Origin: Promethearchaeia archaeon
GTDB lineage: Archaea; Asgardarchaeota; Lokiarchaeia; Sigyniarchaeales; SOKP01
Length of the DNA stretch: 38,134 nucleotides
Assembly: GCA_029856105.1 (NCBI GenBank)
Contig: JAHQWH010000085.1
Span: forward strand, 1 to 38,134
Reading direction: 5' to 3'
The translations under genes and the position numbers were made by a program. The notes under the pieces were generated by a model that saw only the letters and a list, made by a program, of their open reading frames with translations, was not told the origin of the DNA and made no database searches. This document shows positions 22,500-31,205 of this stretch, one piece after another; the stretch's first letter is position 1, and each line of letters opens with the position of its first letter.

Positions 22500-24560
22500 T
22501 TAGAACGGACCATCTAAGCTCATAAAAACGCAAGGGTGATCAGCAGCGGTCCCTCCAGTATATGTGATTGAGGAGACTGATGTATTAAGCCCCCCAGATA
22601 CGAAGATATGATCAATTCTTCCATCTGGAAGTATAGTCTCCCAACCTTCCGGTACATTGCCAATTGTCTTTCCTAGGGCAACTTCCCAACAATCGTATAA
22701 TTGTGCTACTGTTATATTGTATTGTTCGGTACCAAGTTCAAAGTTAAAATCTCCCATTAATATTACGTTGCTCAAACCGTTAGTTACCGACAAAATATTT
22801 TCTTGTTGGACAATTTGCGAAAGATCTTCTGCAGGGTCTTCGTAATTTCCTAGGTGTGTAACGAAAATATTGAATGTTGTACTTCCAACCATAATTTGAG
22901 CCCATATAGTCGCTGTTTGTTCCCCGTTACTTTCCATATAAAAAGTTTTAGGGTTTAAGATCGGATATTTTGAAAGTAATGCAATTCCAAAAGTTCCAGT
23001 TAATGTTTTTGGTCCAAAGTATGAATACAACTTCAATCGATTACTAACGAATCTAACAATATCTGAATTTCCACCTGAAATTCTGCAAGTATCTGATTCT
23101 TGTAATCCTATGATATCAGCATCCAGATATCTAATAACTTGAAATTGAGCGTCAAAATTTTTGTTACCTGATTCGTCTGATCCTTGTTGTATGTTATATG
23201 ATAAGACTTTTAAAGAATCTCCAGATACATCGTGATCTATAGGGAATTCTAACACTACAGCTCCAATAATTGTCGTTAAACTAATCATGACAATTATTAC
23301 CATGGCTTTTTTTTTGTTTTTGACGGATGAATTAATTGATTCAAATGTACCTCTTGAGGCTTTATTTATTAAAAAGAGCGGTAAGAACACGACCACTCCT
23401 AATATTAAGTATATAGCCCAGATTGCGTCTCTAAATAAATCTCCGATTAAAGGAATGTAGTCCCATACAATCGTAAAAACAGCAGATAAAATCATAATTA
23501 AGAAAAAGCCAGACGAGACGAAAAAACTACCGCCTAATTTTCTCATACCTGGTCTACTTCTAAATAACTCGCTCGATAGTAATATAAAATCAAGTAAGAT
23601 TATTGGGCTTAGAACTAGCATAATCATTAGCATTGCTTCGTTAAACATATTTGCGTCAGGAGGATAGAACGGATAAAACGGAACAAAGGCAAAGATTACA
23701 GTATTTCCTAATATGGTTAAAGTTAGCGTCGCAATAAAAGTAACATTCCAAATAGTAACTATATATGATTTCAATTTCCCGATTATACCAGGGTTAGAGA
23801 TTACAAGAATTATAAAAGCAGAATTTACTAAAACGAGAAGGGTTAGAATTAAAATGTAATTTGATTCCGTCCACCTTGTTATAACTGTAGGGCTGCTAAA
23901 TACGAAATATATCAGAGTTATTACGCTTATCATTCCTAGAGTTAATCCGATAATTTTCCATTTGCTTGCTGGTTTAAAGCCACTTTTAGTTATGTCGCTT
24001 GAAGAGGTTGAGCTTTGCTCTGAGTTTGCTAAATGGAATATCATCAATCCCGCAAATATTGCTAATATCCACCCAATCCACATGAACCAACTGTATGCAG
24101 ATAGATCAATAGAAGATCCTAGCGTTCGCAATAAGATCGATAATAATAATCCTAAACCTAACCCAGCTCCTAATAAAATTCCGTTGCTTTCGTGGTTTCC
24201 TTTTGTTTTTTTATGAAGGTAAACTGGAAAAAAAATCATAAAACAAGCCAATCCGAATCCTGTGACAAGCATTTTTAGTTGAACATCTAAAAAAGGTTGT
24301 AAGACTCTACAAATAACAATAAACTCACCGATTGCGATAAAAGCTTTGTTAGGAAAACCTCTTTTGAAGAATAAAAGCAGAAATGGAGTCAAAAGAAATA
24401 ACAAAGCTAAGATATTCTCGTTCAATTCAACTTCAATGAGATTTAACGCGTATATCGATTCTAAGAACTCTGTCATGAGTTGGAAGAAGAATAGAAACAT
24501 TATACTGAGAAAGACTAATTCTGAATAGAATTTATTAATAAATTTGTTATAGATTTCCAT
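22500..24560 (-). CDS. Polytopic membrane protein fused to endonuclease/exonuclease/phosphatase domain
   Basis: A 686-residue protein. Residues 1-435 hold about a dozen membrane helices. Residues 448-686 are an EEP (DNase I-like) domain with all key residues: Asn456 (LSYNIQQG), Glu488 (GLQES), His569 (VTHLGNY), Asp604 and Asn606 (MGDFNF), Asp650 (GRIDHIF) and Asp674-His675 (AADHP). EEP domains cleave phosphoesters in DNA, inositol phosphates, sphingomyelin or GPI-type lipids. A membrane region followed by an EEP domain is the layout of eukaryotic CWH43/PGAP2IP, which remodels GPI lipid, so a lipid or lipid-linked substrate at the membrane is plausible. That comparison is by layout only. Confidence 0.8.
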   Translation of the reverse strand: MEIYNKFINKFYSELVFLSIMFLFFFQLMTEFLESIYALNLIEVELNENILALLFLLTPFLLLFFKRGFPNKAFIAIGEFIVICRVLQPFLDVQLKMLVTGFGLACFMIFFPVYLHKKTKGNHESNGILLGAGLGLGLLLSILLRTLGSSIDLSAYSWFMWIGWILAIFAGLMIFHLANSEQSSTSSSDITKSGFKPASKWKIIGLTLGMISVITLIYFVFSSPTVITRWTESNYILILTLLVLVNSAFIILVISNPGIIGKLKSYIVTIWNVTFIATLTLTILGNTVIFAFVPFYPFYPPDANMFNEAMLMIMLVLSPIILLDFILLSSELFRSRPGMRKLGGSFFVSSGFFLIMILSAVFTIVWDYIPLIGDLFRDAIWAIYLILGVVVFLPLFLINKASRGTFESINSSVKNKKKAMVIIVMISLTTIIGAVVLEFPIDHDVSGDSLKVLSYNIQQGSDESGNKNFDAQFQVIRYLDADIIGLQESDTCRISGGNSDIVRFVSNRLKLYSYFGPKTLTGTFGIALLSKYPILNPKTFYMESNGEQTATIWAQIMVGSTTFNIFVTHLGNYEDPAEDLSQIVQQENILSVTNGLSNVILMGDFNFELGTEQYNITVAQLYDCWEVALGKTIGNVPEGWETILPDGRIDHIFVSGGLNTSVSSITYTGGTAADHPCVFMSLDGPF

Positions 24561-24623
24561 ATTAAAACTTAATATTTTTGAAATATATAAGCTTTTAAAA
24601 TAATCTAAAAATTTAAGTGAAAT

Positions 24624-25331
24624 TTAGATAAAAATAACGTTCTCGAAAAGAAAGTAGAAAAATGACACGCTACCAAGATACATTAGCATTACGACAAAAG
24701 CAACAACAATTAACATTAAGTAGTGCTGATTTTTTGTCTTTTCAAAATAATAAAAAGTGGTAAGGCCTAAAATAACTTCAGGTATAATTATATAGACGGC
24801 TAAATGATCGAAAATCAGAGTGACATTTTGTGGGTGCCAAGATTGAAGCATCCACATAGATTGTTCGGAAAACCCAAAAATCGTCAATGAGATTAATCCT
24901 ACGATAATAAAGGTCTTAGAGTAAGAATATTTTTCCTTTAACTTGAGTCCAATAAAACAAATTAAAAATAAAGGGATAGCCCATAATCCCGCCATGTATC
25001 CAGAAACAGTTCCAATTTTAAACAATCCATCCTCCGGAAAGACTAAGATGTCTAATTGAGCCGATAGGAACCAATCTGGCCATATTTGAAACAAACTTAT
25101 TAAAAAAACAAAAACCCATAGCTTTACCCATTCACTATATTTTCTTAACAAGCCTACTAATAAAATTAGTAGATTATAACTAATTACAAGTATAAACAAT
25201 TTTATCCCCATCTCAATTGGGAATGGTATAATTAAAACAGCGAAGCATAAAACTGTGAAAATTAAATGAACTATAATAAAATCCCTAGTCGTTTTTGCTG
25301 TATTTACATTTTTCTCCATAATAGTTACCAC
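24624..25331 (-). CDS. Seven-helix membrane protein, unknown function
   Basis: A 235-residue polytopic protein with about seven helices. The motif IWPDWFLSAQLDILVFPEDG followed by IGTVSGYMAGLWAIPLF looks conserved in character (aromatic and acidic residues between helices), like carotenoid-related or DUF6989-type membrane proteins, but I cannot place it firmly. Met5 (ATG 25319) is an alternative start that removes MVTI. It lies 63 bp upstream of the EEP membrane gene on the same strand and may share its transcript. Confidence 0.55.
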   Translation of the reverse strand: MVTIMEKNVNTAKTTRDFIIVHLIFTVLCFAVLIIPFPIEMGIKLFILVISYNLLILLVGLLRKYSEWVKLWVFVFLISLFQIWPDWFLSAQLDILVFPEDGLFKIGTVSGYMAGLWAIPLFLICFIGLKLKEKYSYSKTFIIVGLISLTIFGFSEQSMWMLQSWHPQNVTLIFDHLAVYIIIPEVILGLTTFYYFEKTKNQHYLMLIVVAFVVMLMYLGSVSFFYFLFENVIFI

Positions 25332-25419
25332 AATTAAAGAAATATATATACTTATAACATATTTTAAATAAACAAAAAATCGATTAAAAAAATAAAGTTA
25401 TTTGTTAATGTGATTTGAT

Positions 25420-26265
25420 ATGGGAGATGAAATTAAAAAAGTTGGAATTGTTGGAGCGGGTTTTACCGGTAAACAGATAGCTGCTCATACAGCTCTAAAC
25501 AACTTCATAGTAAAAGTTTATGATATTAACTCAAAAATTTTAGAAGACGCTAAAAAATATATCACAGGAGTTTTAAAACGAAAAAAACAATTAGATGCAA
25601 TTCAAAACGTTTCATACTATTCAGATTTAGATAAAGCGTTGGTGGATGTTGATCTTATAATTGAAGCAGTTCCAGAAAATCTCGAATTAAAAAGAAAAGT
25701 GTTTTCTCAAATTGATAGTTTAGCCCCTGCAAAGACTATTATTGCTACTAATAGTTCTTCTTATCCTGTTTCGCGAATTGAATCTACGATCAATAGAAAA
25801 GATAAAGTTCTAAATATTCATTTTTATCCTCCAATTCCTACTCGACCAATGGCAGATATTATGCGTGGAACTGAGACTAGCGATGAAACATTTGAACTTG
25901 GAAAAAATTGGATAATAAATATTGGATGCGAACCTCTTATAGTTAAAAAAGAATGTTTTGGTTTTGTTTTTAATAGAATATGGCACGCCGTAAAAAAAGA
26001 ATGTCTTAAAATGTGGGATGGAGGTTACGCAGATATAGAAGTTATCGATACGGCTTGGAAAATATTTACTAAAATGAAATTGGGACCATTTACTATGATG
26101 GATGGTATCGGCTTAGACGTTGCGTATGCTGTAGAAATGTCTTATTATGAAGAGAGTGGAGACCCAAAAGACGAACCGCCGCAAGCTTTTAAGGAGATGG
26201 TTGAGCGGGGAGATTTAGGCTTAAAAACTGGAAAGGGTTTTTATACTTGGAAGAAAAAAAAATAA
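25420..26265 (+). CDS. 3-hydroxyacyl-CoA dehydrogenase
   Basis: A 281-residue NAD-dependent dehydrogenase. The Rossmann motif GAGFTG (12-17) follows VGIV. AVPENLELKRKVFSQID, TNSSSYPVSRI (Ser/Asn substrate region) and NIHFYPP with the catalytic-type His are in the expected order, then a helical dimerisation domain (FGFVFNRIWHAVKKECL ... GPFTMMDGIGLDV) and GKGFYTW at the end. It should oxidise 3-hydroxyacyl-CoA to 3-ketoacyl-CoA in beta-oxidation or a butyrate-type route; the FixC/FixX-like pair and an acyl-CoA dehydrogenase remnant lie close by. The related lambda-crystallin branch cannot be ruled out. Confidence 0.88.
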   Translation: MGDEIKKVGIVGAGFTGKQIAAHTALNNFIVKVYDINSKILEDAKKYITGVLKRKKQLDAIQNVSYYSDLDKALVDVDLIIEAVPENLELKRKVFSQIDSLAPAKTIIATNSSSYPVSRIESTINRKDKVLNIHFYPPIPTRPMADIMRGTETSDETFELGKNWIINIGCEPLIVKKECFGFVFNRIWHAVKKECLKMWDGGYADIEVIDTAWKIFTKMKLGPFTMMDGIGLDVAYAVEMSYYEESGDPKDEPPQAFKEMVERGDLGLKTGKGFYTWKKKK

Positions 26266-26345
26266 TTTTTTTCTTTAAAACTTAATAAAATAAAAGAATT
26301 GAAAATATAAGGTTTGAGATTTCATTTTGACTGAAACTATTAATT

Positions 26346-26615
26346 TTAACCCCAATCACTTTTATATCCCGTACCTCCCAAAGGCCAAGTGAAAATAACT
26401 GCGTCCTCAGAACAGACATACCAACAGGATGCACACTCCATACATTTTTCCAAACTCTTAACCCTTGCTTTTTTTTCTACAATTTCAAAGCAACCCGCTA
26501 GACATACATTTACACAATTCCTACATCCTATACATTTTGCTTCATCAATTTTTATGAAGTCACCTGTTCCCTCAACCCACTCCACACCAAGAAATTCTTT
26601 AAAAGTTCTTACCAT
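26346..26615 (-). CDS. FixX-like 2[4Fe-4S] ferredoxin
   Basis: An 89-residue ferredoxin with two clusters: Cys28, 31, 34, 38 (CIGCRNCVNVC) and Cys58, 61, 64, 68 (CMECASCWYVC). The C-terminal FTWPLGGTGYKSDWG is characteristic of FixX-type ferredoxins that partner ETF-quinone oxidoreductase. It begins 21 bp after the FixC-like gene ends, so the two form an operon. It should accept electrons from, or pass them to, the FAD protein at the membrane. Confidence 0.88.
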   Translation of the reverse strand: MVRTFKEFLGVEWVEGTGDFIKIDEAKCIGCRNCVNVCLAGCFEIVEKKARVKSLEKCMECASCWYVCSEDAVIFTWPLGGTGYKSDWG

Positions 26616-26636
26616 TGTTAATTCACTCCTTTTTAA

Positions 26637-28298
26637 TTATATATAAAAAATAGTTGGATTGGCATATTCAACAAATTTCAATATTTTTACATTTAGACGA
26701 TTTGAAATAGGGTTTAATAACCTTAAAATAAAAGAAAATATAGGTTCAAAAATTGGTAGGGTTTTTTTCATTAAATTGTTTAAAGAATTTGATAAAGGAA
26801 CAACTATAACAGATAAAAATTTTTGTTTTTTTCTTAGAGACTTTAAAAGAGAATCTATTAATCTCAAATATCGCGTGAATTTCATTTCCATTTTTTTAAG
26901 CTTTTTAGAAGTCGTTTCTCTAAATTTTCGTTTCCTAGAGTAATCATAACTCTCATAAAACCAATTTTGATAATACCTGAAAAACATCTTTATCCACTTA
27001 GTTATAATTGTCGGATCATTATTGACATAGGAAAGAAGGGATTTAAAAAAGGGAGTCATAAAATGGGTTAACGAACCTAAACCCCACCCATTATGAATAT
27101 ATTTTCTTAGTTTTTTTAAATCGTGCTCTTTTTGGGCAATTCGTAAATTATATCGATTTCTTCCAGAAATTGACCATTGAATTATTGGATGTTCTTTTAT
27201 TTTTCTATCATATTTTTCCAAAAATGATTTTGAAGTATCTTTGGCTTCAATTGCTTCAATTGCTACTTTAGCAGCTATTTCTGCAGAAAACCAAGCCGCA
27301 GGAACCCCGTCACATAATTCTGTACTTTCAAGTCCCGCAGCATCTCCTATTAATATCATTCCATCTGTATGATTAGGCATATTACGTAGTTTCTTATTCA
27401 GACCAACATATATTTCAAATCCATCCCACATTCTTGCTCTTAATTTAACACGAGGTTCTACTAGATTTTTCCACCAAGACAATTTTTGAGTAATGTTGCT
27501 ATGGTATTCTTTAAATAGTTCAACTAAATTTGGTACATGATTTTTATTTATTCTTAAACATTGATCCTGCATAAAATGAAGACTATTTCGATAAGGCCAA
27601 ACCATCAACCCGTTTCCATACCCAAGTGGTGGTGCTATCCTTTGCTCATCCCATCCCCAACACATCTTCACAGAATAACCAAAAACTTTATCAATATCTT
27701 CTTTTAACATGGCATAATCATAGATGTCAGCCAAAGATATTGTCTCAGGGCGGTATTTTTCTCTTATACCTGCCTTTATCGCTAGTAATCCTTTTGAACC
27801 TTCCGCGTCAATAACGATTTTACTTCGTATTCTATCTCCTTTATCTGTCGTGACACCCTTAATACAGTTATCCTCTTTTATAATATCTATTACAGTAGTG
27901 GATTTCTTCAATATAGCCCCCGTATCAACCGCTTTTCTAACTTCCCATTCGCAAAAAGGTTTACAATATGCATTATACCCAAAAGCAAATATAGGAGAGA
28001 AAGGTTTTGGAACTCGTAAAGAATCATCAATTTCAATATCTCCTTTTTCTATATCCTTTATGATATAATTGATGATCCCATCAGAAGGACGTTCAATTGG
28101 AGGATTACCATCTCTAATAAATTCTGGTCCTAACAAAAAACCATAAAATGGAATCGTTAGTCCAGAAATAACTTTATCTCCTACATTCCCAGACCTTTCG
28201 ATTATTAGCGTCTTCAATCCCGCTTCTGCACATATCCTCGCCGCAACTGGACCCCCAAATCCTGCACCAACGACGATAACATCAAAATCTTCGTCCAT
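26637..28298 (-). CDS. FixC-like FAD dehydrogenase (ETF:quinone oxidoreductase family)
   Basis: A 553-residue flavoprotein. GAGFGGPVAA (11-20) binds the FAD ADP moiety; IERSGNVGDKVISGL follows; GDAAGLESTELCDGVPAAWFS (near 318-338) is the second FAD motif, as in FixC and geranylgeranyl reductases. Family members usually end near 430; here about 120 extra residues contain basic helices and hydrophobic stretches (LSVIVVPLSNSL, FSFILRLLNPI), perhaps for membrane contact. The next gene encodes a FixX-like ferredoxin, so the pair should link ETF to a quinone or another membrane carrier. An acyl-CoA dehydrogenase remnant upstream fits this role. Confidence 0.85.
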   Translation of the reverse strand: MDEDFDVIVVGAGFGGPVAARICAEAGLKTLIIERSGNVGDKVISGLTIPFYGFLLGPEFIRDGNPPIERPSDGIINYIIKDIEKGDIEIDDSLRVPKPFSPIFAFGYNAYCKPFCEWEVRKAVDTGAILKKSTTVIDIIKEDNCIKGVTTDKGDRIRSKIVIDAEGSKGLLAIKAGIREKYRPETISLADIYDYAMLKEDIDKVFGYSVKMCWGWDEQRIAPPLGYGNGLMVWPYRNSLHFMQDQCLRINKNHVPNLVELFKEYHSNITQKLSWWKNLVEPRVKLRARMWDGFEIYVGLNKKLRNMPNHTDGMILIGDAAGLESTELCDGVPAAWFSAEIAAKVAIEAIEAKDTSKSFLEKYDRKIKEHPIIQWSISGRNRYNLRIAQKEHDLKKLRKYIHNGWGLGSLTHFMTPFFKSLLSYVNNDPTIITKWIKMFFRYYQNWFYESYDYSRKRKFRETTSKKLKKMEMKFTRYLRLIDSLLKSLRKKQKFLSVIVVPLSNSLNNLMKKTLPIFEPIFSFILRLLNPISNRLNVKILKFVEYANPTIFYI

Positions 28299-28461
28299 TT
28301 TATACCTCAGGTAAAATTACCAATCTTTAGTATATTAAAGGTTTAAAATTGTATATTTCAAATATTTAATAATAATAATCATTTTATATTTTAATTTTAC
28401 TCTAAATATCAGCGAGATAATTCTCGAGACTCATCTCTATTTAGATTAACTTTAATAGCAA

Positions 28462-28670
28462 TTATTGTAAAGAAATCATGTTTTTAATAGCTCTATTAAC
28501 CAAATAGAGCTGAACATTCCGAGCACCTCCTATTATTTCCTGAACTTTAGCAACTTCTAATGCTTTATCAATTCGCAAGTTATCTGTAAAAGCATTTCAG
28601 AAGAAATTTTATGAGCTAAGTGTGAAGCAAGGTATATTGCTTTTTTTTCTCAAGAAGAGATTTTGTTTCA
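28462..28670 (-). pseudogene. Acyl-CoA dehydrogenase remnant (C-terminal end)
   Basis: On the minus strand, RIDKALEVAKVQEIIGGA followed by RNVQLYLVNRAIKNM and a stop at 28462 is the typical end of an acyl-CoA dehydrogenase. Upstream, in shifted frames, SLLEKKKA then IYLASHLAHKISSE continue the same helical domain. At least two frameshifts separate the pieces, and the rest of the gene is missing. It fills most of the 380-bp gap between the FixC-like and AEC genes; the rest (28299-28461) is AT-rich promoter-like sequence with a short CGAGA/TCTCG hairpin near 28413. Confidence 0.75.
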
Positions 28671-28678
28671 GAGTTTTT

Positions 28679-29614
28679 TTATCCATTTAAAATTAAAATT
28701 AAAACCCAGATAAGACCAAAACTAATTATAATTGATAGGTTTACAATCATCGTCACAAATTTTTTATCGTAATCGTATTCTACAGAGAAAGGTATAACTG
28801 CAAGACCCACAGGCAAAAGCAAAGAAAGGCAAATAATAATCCTAAAAAGTGGGTCAAATAAGCTTGTTGGTAGAAAAAAGAATAACATTAACCCTACAAA
28901 TAATCCTAAAGCATATCTTAGCGTAAGAATTTTAACAATTGATATCCATTCGGCCTTTCCGAATTTAAAATTAAGAAATATTCCCAATAATAACAACGCT
29001 AAAGCTGAATTTGCTCTCGCAAAAACATCTATTAACTCAGAGAAAATAATTGGGATTGTAAATCCCGAAAAATTTATCGTAAGAGCGATGACATAGCTCA
29101 TTAAAGGAGCGGACTTGATTAAACGCTTTAATATGAATTTAAAATCGATTTTAACGCCTTCTTCGTGATTTTTTGGAGAATAGATCGATGCTAAAATATA
29201 ACACAGTACGAAAATCGTAAAAGCATTACCCGCGTCTATAAGTGCAATGTATCGCATTCCATCAGCACCCCAAATGCCTTCTACTAGCGGGAAAAAGAAA
29301 TGCGCGATGTTAAAGCCTACCATAGTCATAATCATCGCTCCTTTTAAACGATTCGGACGCTTTTTAAAGCTTAATATTCCAATTGCGGCCATTCCAAGGC
29401 CAAAAGCTAAATTAACTAAAGGGAGTAATATTAATGACAATTCAAATTGGATTGTACTGGTAAATTTAAGAATTACTGCTGGTAAAGTAATGTTAAAGAT
29501 GATTTTCGCAATAACATCCCCATTTTCTTCTTTTATTATTCCTAATCTTTTAATCAAATAACCAATAGCAACGATAAATATTGATATCAAAAAAACGACA
29601 TTTATGTCAGTCAT
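28679..29614 (-). CDS. AEC-family (auxin efflux carrier-like) permease
   Basis: A 311-residue transporter with about ten helices arranged as two halves. The N-terminal NITLPAVILKFTS motif is the hallmark break of the AEC/PIN-like family, mirrored by LLLPVGLAVIPFSVEYD in the second half. The family exports or exchanges organic acids such as malate and malonate. It is divergent from the BKACE gene with a perfect 18-bp palindrome between them, so the two may be regulated together and the cargo might be a keto acid; that is inference. Confidence 0.82.
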   Translation of the reverse strand: MTDINVVFLISIFIVAIGYLIKRLGIIKEENGDVIAKIIFNITLPAVILKFTSTIQFELSLILLPLVNLAFGLGMAAIGILSFKKRPNRLKGAMIMTMVGFNIAHFFFPLVEGIWGADGMRYIALIDAGNAFTIFVLCYILASIYSPKNHEEGVKIDFKFILKRLIKSAPLMSYVIALTINFSGFTIPIIFSELIDVFARANSALALLLLGIFLNFKFGKAEWISIVKILTLRYALGLFVGLMLFFFLPTSLFDPLFRIIICLSLLLPVGLAVIPFSVEYDYDKKFVTMIVNLSIIISFGLIWVLILILNG

Positions 29615-29664
29615 ATCAGCAGTAATTAATGTTTTTTTAGTAGATTATTAAAATATTTAAAATA

Positions 29665-29682
29665 ATTAAATAATTATTTAAT
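29665..29682. promoter_or_regulatory. Perfect 18-bp palindrome between divergent genes
   Basis: ATTAAATAATTATTTAAT is a perfect palindrome located midway between the divergent AEC permease and BKACE genes. It is a candidate operator shared by both. Its AT-only composition in an AT-rich genome weakens the claim. Confidence 0.35.
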
Positions 29683-29726
29683 CCTAGAAAATGAAATAAT
29701 AAAGAATTCATTAAAAGTGAAGAAAA

Positions 29727-30641
29727 TTGAAACCTAATCTACTTTCAGATAAAAAAGTAATAATTACGGCAGCAATTACCGGTGGAATTCATGGTAAATG
29801 GGCTAATCCAGCTCTGCCATTAACTGCCGAAGAACAAGCGCAAGCTGCGCTAGAATGTTACGAAGCGGGGGCTTCCATTGTTCATATTCATGTTCGCGGC
29901 GATGATGGTCAAAATACTCCTGATTTAAAATATTACGGTAAAACAGTAAAGCAAATTGGAGAAAAATGTCCCGTAATAAGACAAATTGGAAATGGGATAG
30001 GCGCTAAAGTTGTAGAACATGCATTTACCACCAAATCTGGTAAAAAAAGAGTTACGACGGAAATTGTCCAACCCTCTTTAGAAGAACGATTAAACCTAAT
30101 AAATATTGAACCCGAACCTGAAATGCATACTATTAATGCTGGTTCTTTCGAATTTAGAACTCCCTATGGGGGCTCACTATTCGTAAATCCACAAGATTTC
30201 AATCGCAAATATATTAAAAGGTGCAACAAAAAAGGTTTTGGTATAGAAATCGAAGTATACGATTCCAGTCACATTACTAATGTTTTAGAGTTTGTCGAAA
30301 CCGGTTTATTAACACCCCCTCTACACTTTAGCTTAGTATTGGGGATTAAAGGAGGCGCTGAGGCTAATCCTGCTAATCTTTTACGCATGGTTGATCAAAT
30401 CCCAGAAGGATCAACATGGCAAGTAGTTACAGTTGGCAAATTCAATTTGCGTACGACTGTAATGGCTATGTGTATGGGCGGGAACATAAGAACTGGTTTG
30501 GAAGATACTATTTATTATGAAAAAGGAGAACTTGCTCAAGGTAATGCTCAACTAGTAAAAAGAATGGTTAGAATAGCTAAAGAAATCGGAAGAGAAGTCG
30601 CAACAGTTGAAGAAGCTAAAGAAATATTAGGAATAAAATAA
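29727..30641 (+). CDS. BKACE family beta-keto acid cleavage enzyme
   Basis: A 304-residue TIM-barrel enzyme of the BKACE family (formerly DUF849; 3-keto-5-aminohexanoate cleavage enzyme, Kce). IITAAITGGIHGKW opens the protein and zinc ligands His53 and His55 appear in IVHIHVRGDDG. The middle part (NAGSFEFRTPYGG) and the end (MCMGGNIRTGLEDTIYYEKG, QLVKRMVRIAKEIGREVAT) are typical. Such enzymes split a beta-keto acid with acetyl-CoA to give acetoacetate and a new acyl-CoA; the family is broad, so the substrate is open. The likely start is TTG 29727 after a GTGAAG-type site, since no nearby ATG is in frame. Confidence 0.9.
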   Translation: MKPNLLSDKKVIITAAITGGIHGKWANPALPLTAEEQAQAALECYEAGASIVHIHVRGDDGQNTPDLKYYGKTVKQIGEKCPVIRQIGNGIGAKVVEHAFTTKSGKKRVTTEIVQPSLEERLNLINIEPEPEMHTINAGSFEFRTPYGGSLFVNPQDFNRKYIKRCNKKGFGIEIEVYDSSHITNVLEFVETGLLTPPLHFSLVLGIKGGAEANPANLLRMVDQIPEGSTWQVVTVGKFNLRTTVMAMCMGGNIRTGLEDTIYYEKGELAQGNAQLVKRMVRIAKEIGREVATVEEAKEILGIK

Positions 30642-30755
30642 AAATCGTTGGATTTATTCAACGTGACTTATTTTTTGGACATTACCATAATCTCATACTA
30701 ACATTTATTAATTGACTTTAGATCACAATATATAGCACTTTTGAGAGTGAATTTG

Positions 30756-31205
30756 ATGAGTAGAAAAAAAATCACTTGGTTTGGATTTAACTTAACACAG
30801 AAACAATCTGTACAAATATTTGTTTTATCAATTGCAGGACTCATAATTTCATTATTTTTGTTAATGACGATAGTGCCCCCTTTAATAATGAACTTCATAT
30901 ATTACGAATCTTATTATGATCCTTATTATGAACCAGATGACTCCTATATTATTATGATGATTTTTAGCATGCTTCCTTATATAGCTGTAATTTGTGGGAT
31001 ATTTTTATTGAGTCTTTATTCCTTGATTCGATGCAGAAAAATTGCCAAACACTACTCTCCCTTGATTGATCCTGTGTTAGAACCGAAAACAAACTCCCGC
31101 TATACTGAAGTTACACCGAACCCTATTGCCCAATTTTGTCCTAACTGTGGAAAAGTAAAGAAAGGCCATGAAAAATTTTGTACTAATTGTGGGCACAATT
31201 TATAA
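30756..31205 (+). CDS. Two-helix membrane protein with C-terminal zinc ribbon
   Basis: A 149-residue protein. Two membrane helices (about 19-47 and 66-91) are separated by a very Tyr- and Asp-rich loop (YYESYYDPYYEPDDSY). The tail ends in a zinc ribbon, FCPNCGK and KFCTNCGHNL. The ribbon should be cytosolic. ATG 30756 is preferred over TTG 30741. The stop overlaps the convergent UroD-like gene by 6 bp. Function is unknown; proteins with short membrane regions and terminal zinc ribbons are common in archaea. Confidence 0.65.
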   Translation: MSRKKITWFGFNLTQKQSVQIFVLSIAGLIISLFLLMTIVPPLIMNFIYYESYYDPYYEPDDSYIIMMIFSMLPYIAVICGIFLLSLYSLIRCRKIAKHYSPLIDPVLEPKTNSRYTEVTPNPIAQFCPNCGKVKKGHEKFCTNCGHNL

